Shown here in pieces: positions 31,668-42,531 of a DNA stretch of 64,000 bases. Each line of letters begins with the position of its first letter. The first letter of the stretch is position 1. A program made the position numbers and the translations under genes. Source of the stretch: Reticulascus tulasneorum (taxonomy: Eukaryota; Ascomycota; Sordariomycetes; Glomerellales; Reticulascaceae). Under the pieces are notes generated by a model, which had not been told where the DNA came from, did not search any database, and saw only the letters and a program-made list of their open reading frames with translations. The stretch covers positions 930,001 through 994,000 of the forward strand of contig LSAX01000002.1 of the NCBI GenBank assembly GCA_001557505.1. Direction: 5' to 3'.

Positions 31668-34600
31668 ATGGGCATCGAGGATGGCCGACGGCCCCTGTGC
31701 CTCTTGTCTCTGGGTAAGTCTCTCTATCCACCAGTCACATTGCGTGAGTCCGGCCTATTTACTAAATCTTTCGTGCAGACGGCGGAGGCATCCGTGGAAT
31801 TTCGTCAATCTTGATCCTGAAAGAGATAATGCGACAAGTGAATCGAGACCGCGATCCCGCAAATCACCTACAGCCATGGCAGGTCTTCGACCTCATAGGC
31901 GGAACGAGCACAGGAGGGTACGAAATGCTGGCATCTACCATTACCAGGGCGTTACTAAATGATGTGCTAGTATCATTGCGATCATGCTTGGCCGCCTGCG
32001 CATGACGCTCGATGAGTGCCACGAAGCATACATGAAGCTATCGAAACAGATCTTCAAGCCCAAGCGGTGGAAATACAACTTTGTGAACAGAGGGCTGGAT
32101 TTTGTCTCGGCCAACGAGAAATTCGATTCCTTGAAGCTAGAGGAGGTGGTAAAGGAGATCATCAAGAACAGAACGGGCACCGATCACACGCCATTACAGG
32201 ACATGAAGTCGCCTTGTAAAGTGTAAGTGAGAATTCCTATTCTCAGACACAACCTAATTGGTATAGTTTTGTCACTACTGTCCGCGCCGACATAAGCCAA
32301 CTACTTCTGCTTCGGTCTTACCATATTCAGCACGAGCTCGATGAGCACTCCAAGGACTTCGAGCTCTGGGAGGCGGCCCGAGCCACATCTGCTGCAAGCA
32401 CTTACTTCAAGGAATACCGGCGGGAGAACGTCGGCTACTTGGACGGTGCGCTCAAGCGTAACAACCCGGTCTTCGAGGTGATGCGGGAAGCCAGCGGCAT
32501 ATGGCAGGGCCGAGAGGCGTTCCTCCTCAGCATCGGAACCGGGATCAAGCCGGGCAAGCCGATCGGCGGGCACATGATCAGTCTCGCTCTAACCCTCACC
32601 AAGCAGGCCACGGAGACGGAGGAGACGGCAGAAAGGTTCTACCATGCCCACAAGTCGATGGACTCGAAGGGTTTGTTCTTTCGATTCACTGTTCCTCAGC
32701 TCGGCGGTGTCGATCTTGGGGATATCAAGCTCGTTGGAAAGGTTCATACAGACACTTCACAGTACCTGCGAAACATCCCGACAGCCAAAGAACTCAAGGC
32801 TTGTGCAGGGAAAGTTAGTGAGATACACACCAAAGACTATTTAGTGCAACCAGTTAGTGAACCGAGAAAAGCCTCGGATCTGTCGGATAACGAGAAAGGT
32901 GAGTGTCATACCAAGCTGAATTCTCTGGTTCCTCCGTGGCTAACACTGCAACAGAATGTCTCCGAGCCCTCTCTGCTGCCTCGGGCAACTACGAAACACA
33001 AAGATTGAGCATTGAGAAGCCAGCCCCCGGAACCTGCGAGTGGTTCGCAAAACACCCAAGGTACGGTGGCTGGTGGGATGACAAGGCCTCATCCATGCTC
33101 TGGGTCACGGCGAACCCGGGATGTGGCAAGTCTGTTCTTTCAAGCTTCTTTATCGATTCCGTACGCAAGCAGTGCCCGGATGCTATAGTCTGCTACTTCT
33201 TCTTCAAAGGCGGCGAAGACGGCCGGCAACGGTCAAACCAGGCACTTTGTGCTTTGCTGCACCAAATCTTCAAGTCAGACCTCAGCTCCATGCAGGTTGT
33301 CATGGACGAGTTTTCAACAAAGGATGCCTCGTCTTTTACCCAAGGGGTTGAAGTTCTTTGGGAAACACTCTGTGCTGCTTCAGATCAACTAAAATCTCGT
33401 CACATCATCTGCATTCTGGATGCTTTAGATGAATGCTTGGAGGAATCTAGAAACCGGCTGATCGACCTGATGGCTGCCACATTTCCTCAATCAAATGCGA
33501 CCCGAAAACTGCATGGGAACCTGAAGTTCCTCGTCACCGGTCGCCCATGGCCAACGATGGAAAGCCGTTTCCGTCTGCCTAGCGCACTGCGACTTCGAGG
33601 AGAGAATGAAGCGACAGCCTTGTCACAAGATGTGGAGCTGATGGTCAAGTACAAAATGGAGATACTCCGAAACAACTCAATCCTATCGCCCGAAACATGC
33701 TCATTGCTGGAGGCCAAGGTTACGCAGGGAGCGGACCGTACTTTCCTCTGGGCCGCACTAGTTTTTGAGGGTGTATCTCGGCTGCAATCACGGAAGCATA
33801 GTGCAGTCAAAAGGGCACTCCTCGCTCTGCCATCGGACTTGGACCAGCTTTATGAGACTGCCCTGTCGTCTGCAGAGAATCCAAAAACTTCCAGGAGGCT
33901 TCTTCAGTTAATCCTGGCGGCGACTAGACCGTTATCGCTTGATGAGATCAACTTGGCTCTAAATATCGAGGAAGCCCATTCGTCCTTGCAAGATCTACTG
34001 GCTGACCTAGAGCCCAACATCGAATATACAGTCAAACAACTCGGCGGGTTTTTCGTCAGAGTTATAGATTCAACGGTGTTCCTTGTGCATCAGACAGCAC
34101 GAGAATTCCTACTTGACGCTGGCAAAGCGTCTTCCGGCAACTGGAGGCACTCTATCAGCCTATTGGAGAGCAATTGGTTATTGGCACAATCCTGCACAAA
34201 CTTCCTCCTACTTGAAGGATGGCCAACCAGAGCCATGACGCCAACCAATAAGACGGATTGGGAGATTTCAAACAAGGCATTCTTTGACAAGTTTCCCACA
34301 CAAACAACAAGCTTCTACCAGTATGCTGCGAAAAACTGGAGTTTTCATATCGAGGAGCAAGGCGTGGATTTCGAACCTTGCAATACGCTACTTATTAGCA
34401 TCAGCCGACTTTGTGACCTGCAAAGTGATGCCTTCAGTGGCTGGTGGTACGTTTTCACGACCGCAAAATACTTCCTCAGCGGTGAACACTTCCGTGGCCT
34501 CACTTCTTCGATGGGAAAATACCCCCTGCACTACGCGGCCCTCACTGGTCACTTCGGGATTATGAATGGGTTCGTAGCGTCCAAGTCCCTAGCAATCAGT

Positions 34601-35965
34601 GCAAGAAATCACCTAGATGTCGATTGTCTGGTGGTGGCATCAATGGCTGGTCAGCGGCGAGTGGTGGAGTGGCTGCTTGGAAAGTTCGACACCTCGTCCC
34701 TGCAGCTTGGTCCTGCGCTACATTGCGGAACACGATCAGGAGGCATAGAGATATCGAAGTTGCTGATTGATGCAGGAATAGATCTCAATGTGAAGTACCG
34801 GGTCCCGCGGGAATCGTTGAATATCCAAGAAGAAACACATTTGGAAGTTGCAATTTATCATCCTGTGATGATTGAACTCTTGTTGGGAAGCGGTGCAACA
34901 AATATGGATGGGGCCATAGTAAAAGCAGCGGCGGCAGGCGAATGCCCGTCTCTTGGTCTTCTTCTGAAAGCAGACGCAAATCGATCATGGGATGAAAGAT
35001 TACCTGTGCTTCAGTTAGCATTGAAAACCGCAACTGAGCAGGGACGGCCCATGACCATGCGCCAGCTGCTCGAAGCTGACGTTCCTGAACCTGAAGGATT
35101 CGACGCGTCTGTTGGCATGGCTAACGCAGTGAAAAGAGGAGGCAATGAAGATCTCCAGGGGTTGATTGAGATGGGCGCACATGATGATGGAGAGGCATTG
35201 CTGGCCAGGTCTGCATTTGGCGACCCAGAGGCCCTGAACATTCTGCTGGGGGCGAAGGATTATCCACAAAACGTGCTTAACAGCGCGTTGCTGATATTTT
35301 TTGACACCTTTGTTGGTATCGACGTGGTACAGTATCTGGCAAAGACGATTCAGCGCGTGTTGCCATCAAGTGGTGATACACGACTATTCAACGGCTTTAA
35401 GTTCGTCCTGCATATCGGTCACAACCGAAAATCAAACGAGCAATTCCTCACCACGCTGATGGCAAGAGATGCAAGGCTTCCATCAGAGCGATTTCATCAA
35501 GTGTTGGGTTGCGTTATTGCGCTTGACGAGACTCTTGCGCTCTTCTTGCTGGCAAACCATGACAAGCTACGTGATGGCGGCTGCCTCAACACGACAGAAT
35601 GTTATTTGCTTGCATGCCTTTGGGGCAGGGCATCCATTGTTGAGTACATGTGGACCAACTATGGCAGCCAGGCCAGGGATCTCGATTCCGGCGGATGGCC
35701 TCTTATGATGGCCACAGTTTCCGGGAACTTGGAGACTCTAAAGTTCCTTAATGCCAGGCGTCATGGTCCTCTGGGGGAGAACACGTCAGCCGCACATAAA
35801 CGCAACCAACTCGAGTCCAGCACCAGCGACACTTTAGCATCCCATTTAACTGCTGTTGAGGAGGCCCTAGGGGGTGGTTGTCTTGAGGAGACACCATTCG
35901 CTCTGGCGCAGAGACTTGACTATGAAGATGTCTTGGCCGAGTTTGCGAAGGATCTTGGAGCTTAG
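31668..35965 (+). CDS. Patatin-NACHT-ankyrin-type NOD-like protein, 1359 aa, 5 exons
   Basis: Exons 31668-31713, 31779-31917, 31971-32222, 32267-32898 and 32955-35965. The N-terminal patatin phospholipase domain is intact: DGGGIRG oxyanion loop (residues 16-22), GGTSTGG nucleophile elbow (split by an intron) and the catalytic Asp in YLDGALKRNNP. A NACHT NTPase follows: P-loop NPGCGKS (410-416), Walker B ICILDALDE (about 508-516), then a TGRPWP sensor-like motif and a winged-helix-like LVHQTAREFLLD. The C-terminal part (about 870-1300) holds degenerate ankyrin-like repeats (YPLHYAALTGHFGIMNGF; VEWLLGKF; ISKLLIDAGIDLN). This effector-NTPase-repeat layout is that of fungal NOD-like receptors involved in heterokaryon incompatibility or biotic sensing, where patatin is a known effector type. 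All catalytic motifs look functional; the role here is inferred from architecture. Confidence 0.92.
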
Positions 35966-36838
35966 CGAGAAGACAAGATAGATTCAAAACTTCGAAATAG
36001 ATCCTCAAGACGATTAATCACACAAAAATCCAATTTGGAATGCCGGTCACATGGCTCACGTTGATATTAAGAAACCGCAGCGGGATGGGCTGATGGATAA
36101 ATGCGGATTACCTAAGGCGCCTCTAGGGATGGATGTACGGTGGTCCAAGTAATCCGTACTTGGGCGGGGTCTGCATCGGGATTTGGGCATTGCAAGTCTC
36201 TGGCGTTCGTTCAGGGGAATTGTCAGCCTTATGAGCACGTCCCAGGAGCTTCCACAGGTACCCATGGACACATAAAATAAAATCAACTGGTGCAGGAAAC
36301 AAGGGGTTGAGTAATCATCTTAGCTAGGGGACGCAGTCGGCGGTTGGCAAAGTTGGGCTTGTGGACATTTGTCACTGGTTATGCTGCAGGAGGTAGCTAA
36401 TTCACCATGTAGTCCGTACTTGGTAGTACTTTGATCGGTCACTAATACTGTGGGTAGATTGCCTCCAAGTTGCCCAACGGAAGGCACTTTGGGTAGCTCA
36501 GTAGTAAGGTTTGTAGTGGACGTTTACTTGAATAAGTACGGATTACCGTTGGATTTATAAGATGCCTAAATGGTGTGGAATCAAAGTGGTAGTTATGTAC
36601 ATGCCACTTGCCCACCAATTCGTACCCGGGGATCCAAAATACCTAAATCTGCACTCCCTCGGCATTGCCATCGCGTCATCGTCCCCACTGACAAATCAAG
36701 CCCTCCGACGCCCATGACTTACAGCGGCTTTTCCCACAGTGACCATTGTCATATGCATGCACCTGTTTCCCGAATATTTCGACCAGAAAGTATATAGACT
36801 CCTCACCTCCTCCACATCGGAGGAAACCCTTGATCTCC
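35966..36838. other. Intergenic region with four GTARTCCGTACTTGG-type repeats
   Basis: Between the NLR-like gene and thioredoxin. Related motifs occur at 36097-36112 (minus, ATAAATGCGGATTACC), 36149-36163 (plus, GTAATCCGTACTTGG), 36409-36423 (plus, GTAGTCCGTACTTGG) and 36534-36546 (minus, AAGTACGGATTAC). The 36791-36797 TATATAG lies upstream of the thioredoxin gene. No coding signal. Confidence 0.6.
36791..36797 (+). promoter_or_regulatory. TATA box of the thioredoxin gene
   Basis: TATATAG, 42 bp before the upstream ATG (36839) and 147 bp before the downstream ATG (36944). Because transcription usually begins several tens of bases beyond the TATA box, some transcripts may start after the first ATG. 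Confidence 0.5.
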
Positions 36839-37478
36839 ATGTCCACACAGCTTGTACGAAGAACAATACAATCTAATTTACGATCATCGTCCACCATATA
36901 CCGCCGAGCTATTATCAGATCGTTCCACTCTTCTTCGCCCAACATGACTGTCCACAACATCAAGACGTGAGCTCGCCCGTTCTCTCCCTCCTCCGTGCCC
37001 CACATCTGTGACGCGGTGCGATATTTTGCTGAGATACTGACTGTTTTTGCCAACAGCAAGGCGGAATTCTACGATACCATTCAGAAGCACCCGTCCGTCG
37101 TTCTCGACTGCTTCGCGACCTGGTGCGGGCCTTGCAAGGCCATTGCTCCCATTCTTGCTAAGTAAGTCCCTTCCGTCGGCGGTCGCGACGCTACTGCGCG
37201 ATTACTGAGAACCCTTCCGATCAATGGCTAACGCGTTTTACCACAGGCACTCGAATGAGAAAGACAACCAAGGAGTCCACTTCGTAAAAATCGATGTCGA
37301 CGAGCTACCTGACCTCAGCCAGGAGCTCGGCATCCGCGCCATGCCCACCTTCATGCTCTTCGAGAACGGCGAAAAGGCACAAGAAATCGTTGGCGCCAAC
37401 CCTCCATTGTTGGCAAAGGTCATTGCTGCAACTGCCGAGAAGTTCCCACCAGTAGAGGAAGAGTCCAAGGCCGAGTAG
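36839..37478 (+). CDS. Thioredoxin with two candidate starts (mitochondrial and cytosolic forms), 154/119 aa, 3 exons
   Basis: Exons 36839-36966, 37057-37161 and 37247-37478. The conserved thioredoxin fold contains the active site WCGPC (residues 65-69 of the long form), the KIDVDE strand, and the cis-proline in RAMPTFMLF. It reduces protein disulfides using thioredoxin reductase. Thioredoxins of ordinary length begin at the ATG at 36944 (MTVHNIKT...), giving 119 aa. An in-frame ATG at 36839 adds 35 residues rich in Arg, Ser and Thr with no acidic residue ([11 protein letters not shown]...[11 protein letters not shown]), which looks like a mitochondrial presequence. The first ATG has a pyrimidine (T) at -3 and the second an A at -3, so leaky scanning could give both forms. 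Thioredoxin certain; dual targeting inferred. Confidence 0.9.
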
Positions 37479-39089
37479 GAGTAAAATATCATTTGCCGGA
37501 GAAATGTACCAGAATATAGAGGTTGATCTAGGGTTACTCGGACATGTCGAGTCGGTTCAAATATTACATGAATAATATACTGAGAATAACGCATGCAGTT
37601 CCACGATGAGTTGTCTACGTAATTTGTGATTCATGCTTGCACTCCTAGGATCTGCCGATTTCATAATTGTTGAAGGAGCTTGAGGTTATCAAATATCACC
37701 CTGCTGTCGGAGAATTGGCACGATGACGACTGCATTACCTTTAATCCAACTCCCGACCGCCTCGGGTCTGTCCGCGTCACAGATACTAGAATCTTCAATG
37801 GATGTCTGAGGGTTGTGGACTTGGAATGCCCACATATTCGAATACACCAGATGGAAAAGATGTCATTGCGAGAAAAGATATTTGCCAACGGGAGTTTGTA
37901 TAACTCCACCCCAGTTTTGATGGACATGTTACAGATGATCCATAGCGCTTCGGCAAGCTTGTGAAATGCTTGTGTCAGTATCTGGATCTAGATAGTTTGC
38001 TTGTACATGACGCTTCTATCATCGGGACTGATATTGCGAGTCTGCTATCAGATCACAGCGGTGGATCATCTGCGACCACATCATTACAGGCTGTTGTGGC
38101 CAGGTGATGTTTTCGGGACACAAGCTGTCTCTTTGAGGCTATCTTACGTTGTTCGATAGCTGCTTCAAAGGCCAGACGTCACATTTGGGAATCAGTCACG
38201 CACCCACAGTTATGGTCCGTTGTTGAGACCGGCTCTCGTCCTAAGAACTTGTGGTCCTTGAGAAATAGGTTTTAGGTTCAATTTACAACCAACTTGTTCG
38301 CACGCAGTGAGATCCCGCATCTTTTATGCTGCAACATAATGCTCCTCTGACATTCACCAGGGTCTTGCGAGGCAAACGTCCTCAACTTCCCCAGGCATAC
38401 GTGAAGCTTGTATTGAAGAGACTCAGTCAAACATGATGGCGCTGCCCTTTCTTATACCAAAGGACAGAACAAAGGACAGAACGACGATGGAGATCATATT
38501 CTACTCATCAACTGGCTTTGGCACTTATATGAACCTGTATTCGAGATAGCTTTAGACTAAGAGTGGACACGCGTCGGGCTGCGCTTATCTTTAGGGAGCT
38601 ATTGATCCAAAACTAGGCAAAGCCATACTGCCTTAATGGCACCACTCTTCGCTCTTTACAAGGCTCTTGAGGCTGATGTGACGACTCTACGCCGCTGGTG
38701 GCCGAGGATTCCCGCTCGGCGTGAGTCAAATTAAGTCGGTTCCCCACCTCGCCGAACCTCCGTAATCGCACTTCAGAGCAGTGAAACATGATGCAGAACG
38801 CTCCGTAGTTGTCATCAGGCTTGGGGACTTACTGGATAGGCCTCCAGATGTCATAAAAAGGGCTCAGAATACTCTGGACGGCATTGGGCTTTTTCTCAAC
38901 TCTGCGACGTCGGAATCGGGAGGTTGAATTGCAAGGCATCCTTCGGCCAAGTGGATAAAATCAAGCATAGCCCCTTCTGAACTTTCGGAGATCCAGGACA
39001 TTTAAGTGCGTGGAAGCGGATCAGTTCGCGACTTCAACATACCATTTGTCGATTGTGTTCTCGTGAGACATTGCAGATTGTTTATCATA
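37479..39089. other. 1.6 kb intergenic region with a possible gene remnant
   Basis: No complete gene. About 37950-38105 (+) contains an open run of about 50 codons (beginning RFGKLVKCLCQYLDLDSLL) that reads like real protein but has stops on both sides and no convincing splice partners; it may be a decayed gene piece. Otherwise no recognisable feature; holds the promoter of the D-amino-acid oxidase gene. Confidence 0.4.
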
Positions 39090-40366
39090 ATGGCAAATAA
39101 TATCGTTGTTCTTGGGTATGTGTCTTGCTTAGCTTCCAGCTTCATTCACCCAGCCTTATTAATGCTAACTCTCCAATGCCAGTGCTGGCGTGTCTGGCCT
39201 GACCTGCGCCTTGTTCTTATCGAGGAGCAAGGCTAATGTAGTGACAGTCATTGCGAAGCATATGCCTGGCGATTATGACATCGAGTATGCTTCACCGTGG
39301 GCTGGCGCCAACGTGTTGCCGTAAGTGGTTCCTCCCAAACCATTCACCATCATCCGTACTAAATGTGTCCTCAGTATGTCCTTTGATGCCGATAGCAGGT
39401 GGGAGCGAAGGACTTGGCCCGAGTTGAAACGCCTCGCTGCAGATGTACCAGAGGCAGGCATTCACTTCCTCAGTACGTTGTCCTGATCATGTTGCCCAGC
39501 TGTCTGACTAACAACCCGCAGAAAGCCAGATCTTGCGGCGTGAGAAAGATGTCAAAGGGCCCGGGAGTGCATTTGATGCGCTCTTCGACGAAAACCCTTG
39601 GTTCCGGAACATGTTTGACGACTTCCGGGACTTGTCTGGGGACGAGTTAGCAGGCCACTACTCAGGCTGTGAATTCACATCAGTGTGCATCAACACGGCA
39701 CTCTACCTTCCATGGCTCGTCGGACAGTGCCGCAAGCAGGGCGTCGTCTTTAAACGTGGCATTGTCTCTCACATCCACGAGGCCAAGAAGTTGCACCACA
39801 CTGGTCAAGATGCCAACTTCGTCATCAACGCCACTGGGCTCTCGTCTCTCACACTAGGTGGAGTTGAGGACAAAGAGCTCGTTCCCGGTCGAGGCCAAAT
39901 TGTAGTCGTCCGCAACGAGACCGAGCCCATGAAGACCGTCTCCGGGACAGATGACGAGCCTACAGATGTCTGCTATATGATGACACGAGCTGCAGGCGGC
40001 GGCACAGTCCTCGGTGGAACTTACGACAAGGGCAATTGGGATCCGACCCCGGATCCGGAGATTGCGGCCCGTATCATGAAGCGGGCGGTGAAGCTTTCGC
40101 CTAGTCTTGCTGGTGGGAAGGGGGTTGAAGGGCTGAGCATCGTGAGGCACGGTGTTGGGCTACGCCCAGTGAGACTCAGCGGCGTCAGGATTGAGGCTGA
40201 TCGCACCACTTTTGAGGATGGGACTCCAATCATTCATAACTATGGGCACGCTGGATGGGGATACCAGGGCTCATATGGTTGTGCCGAGGGGGTAGTCGAG
40301 CTGGTGAACAAGATTCGTGCTGAGAATGGGGAGAAGCTGGATGATGAGCCGAAGCTGTTCCCGTAA
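39090..40366 (+). CDS. D-amino-acid oxidase, 368 aa, 4 exons
   Basis: Exons 39090-39115 (26 nt), 39183-39320, 39375-39472 and 39522-40366. The FAD-binding N-terminus MANNIVVLGAGVSGLTCAL carries the GxGxxG dinucleotide motif, followed by the family hallmark ASPWAGANVLP (flavin contact), NATGLSS, PGRGQIVVV, and the C-terminal signature HNYGHAGWGYQGSYGCA, which forms part of the FAD/substrate site. The enzyme oxidatively deaminates neutral D-amino acids to 2-oxo acids, NH3 and H2O2. Fungal forms are usually peroxisomal through a C-terminal SKL-like signal; this model ends in PKLFP, which is not PTS1, so it may be cytosolic or the terminus may be incomplete. D-aspartate oxidase is a close alternative, since the families differ by few residues. 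Confidence 0.9.
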
Positions 40367-40625
40367 GATTCTTAAGGCTCGCATATATTCCGTATCAGGG
40401 TAGTCATAGCATAAAAGGAAGTCTACACGTTAGCCCTTTTATTGCCAAAGTACTTGATCTTGTCCCCGTTCGTGAGGCCAATGTTACAGATTTCACAGTG
40501 CTTCTTTTTCTTAAAGATTTACTCGCACCGTGTGATCTCAAAGCTGTCCCCTAATTGTCCGGTGCCGCGTCCAACCGACAGTTGTCCAAGCTGCCACTAC
40601 TTGCGCAACACCTCACCCAAGCACA

Positions 40626-42044
40626 ATGGCGGACCAAGCACCATCATTGCCCAGGCAGGCGGTCAATTTAGCTCTCGATATTGCCAATGGACGACATCGG
40701 CTCTCCAGGGCAGTCCCGCTGCTCCTCATCGCGCTGGATACGAACCTCTGCGGGCTGATAATATGGAAGGTCCCATGTAAGTTCTTCCCAAGGTGTTTCG
40801 CGCTGTCCCGCCAAAGCTTTGGAAGTTCTAACAAGTTCCGAAGATACAGAGATCGACTGGACAGCTTACATGGAGCAAGTCGCGCAAATCGTCGGGGGCG
40901 AACGCGACTACACGAAGATCAAAGGCGGAACGGGGCCACTGGTCTATCCAGCTGCGCATGTGTATACCTATACGGGGCTGTACTACCTCACAGATGAAGG
41001 AAGGGACATTTTCTTTGCGCAGCAGATCTTTGCGATGCTGTACTTGGCGACCTTGACCGTTGTGATGGCATGTTACTGGAAGGCAAAGGTAGGTGACCAC
41101 GGTATCGTCCTGAATGCTGCCTTCACTAACGACGAATATAGGTCCCGCCCTACATCTTCCCACTCCTAATCCTCTCCAAGCGCCTACACAGCATCTTCGT
41201 CCTCCGCTGCTTCAACGACTGCTTCGCTGTTTTCTTCCTCTGGTCCGCTATACTCCTGTTCCAAAATCGATCATGGACATTGGGCATTATCTTGTATAGT
41301 TGGGGCCTTGGCGTCAAAATGTCGTTGCTACTCGCCTTACCTGCCATTGGAGTTGTTCTGTTCTTGGGAAGAGGATTCGCAGGAAGCCTGCGTCTGGCAT
41401 GGATGTTGATACAAGTACAGCTTGTGATTGGCGTGCCGTTCTTCGCGAAGAACCCAACGGGCTACCTCGCACGCGCATTCGAGCTGTCACGGCAGTTTCT
41501 CTTCAAATGGACGGTCAATTGGCGTTTCATGGGAGAGGAGACATTCCTGAGTCGGCCCTTTGCCATTACACTGTTGGCCCTGCATCTCTCCGTCTTGGTC
41601 ATATTTATCCTCACCCGATGGCTGAACCCTGCACAGCAACCACTATCATCCATGGTTCGTGCTCTCCTCCAGGGTCGACCACCATTCTCAAAATATGAAG
41701 AAATAATCGTCAAGAACCACGTCACGCCACAATATATCATGACTACCATACTCTCGGCAAATGTTATTGGACTACTTTTCGCCAGATCTCTTCATTACCA
41801 GTTCTACGCCTATCTAGCCTGGTCGACCCCATACCTCCTCTGGCGGAGTCGTCTCCACCCAGTCCTGATTTATGCCGTTTGGGGCTTGCAGGAGTGGGCA
41901 TGGAACGTGTACCCAAGCACCGATATCAGTTCGGCTGTGGTTGTTGGCGTGATGGCGGTCACAGTCGCCTCTGTATGGTTTGGAACCTCAGACGAGGCTG
42001 TACAGTTTGCACCGAAGCCGAAGCCAGAGGCTAAGAAGCAATAA
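40626..42044 (+). CDS. ALG3: Dol-P-Man:Man5GlcNAc2-PP-Dol alpha-1,3-mannosyltransferase (ALG3), 432 aa, 3 exons
   Basis: Exons 40626-40776, 40844-41088 and 41142-42044. A polytopic ER membrane enzyme with about ten hydrophobic helices. Family hallmarks: [13 protein letters not shown] (luminal D/E loop), [60 protein letters not shown] and [20 protein letters not shown]3 adds the first dolichol-phosphate-mannose-dependent alpha-1,3 mannose to the lipid-linked oligosaccharide used for N-glycosylation. The length matches fungal Alg3 (about 420-460 aa). The C-terminus is short, Lys-rich (KPKPEAKKQ), and could act in ER retention. The stop codon lies only 22 bp from that of the convergent gene at 42067. 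Confidence 0.95.
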
Positions 42045-42066
42045 AGGCCTTCTACAACTCCTCACT

Positions 42067-42531
42067 TCAGCCCTCATCCTCCGAGTCTGTAGGGGGCAGT
42101 TTGCCAACATTCGAATCGTCGTCATCCTCGTCTTCGTAAGGGCTCTTCGTGAATTCTTTGGGCCTGGAAGATCGTTCGTTAGTTTTAAAGCGCAGTGCAT
42201 TGGCAAATCTCGACACTAACCAGTACGGCTGCTTGCGCCACTGCTTCTCGTCACGAACGACGTTAATTATCTCGCCGATGACGCGGCCGTCTTGATCCTC
42301 TGCCGGGTATCGTTCAGCCACCACATAGCCTCCACGCTTGATCCATATGGTGTTGCGGAACCGCTGCGCAAGTTCTACGAGGACTTCTTTCTTGTTTGGA
42401 AGCTGGCACTTGTACAGGTTGTTGCCCTCCGCTTTCACGACGCGGGCCAGCGACTGGCTTGACTCAAGGGCATCTGGAGGAGTTGTCGACTCCTCGGCTG
42501 CGGCAAGGACGTTGCGCTTGGGTCGAGCCAT
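42067..42531 (-). CDS. eIF1A-like S1 domain protein (EIF1AD family), 135 aa, 2 exons
   Basis: Exons 42531-42221 and 42163-42067. The 57-bp intron (GTTAGT...CTAAC...CCAG) is a multiple of three and stop-free, so an uninterrupted 154-codon frame also exists; the spliced form gives QPYWPKEFTKSPYEDED, which restores the conserved end of the domain. The sequence ARVVKAEGNNLYKCQLPNKKEVLVELAQRFRNTIWIKRGGYVVAERY is the OB-fold/S1 domain of eIF1A-related proteins, with an acidic C-terminal tail (DEDDDDSNVG...DSEDEG) and a basic N-terminus. EIF1AD-type proteins are nuclear; their human relative has been linked to ribosome biogenesis and stress responses, and the fungal function is undefined. Too short to be canonical eIF1A's extended domain arrangement. 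Confidence 0.85.
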   Translation of the reverse strand: MARPKRNVLAAAEESTTPPDALESSQSLARVVKAEGNNLYKCQLPNKKEVLVELAQRFRNTIWIKRGGYVVAERYPAEDQDGRVIGEIINVVRDEKQWRKQPYWLVSRFANALRFKTNERSSRPKEFTKSPYEDEDDDDSNVGKLPPTDSEDEG

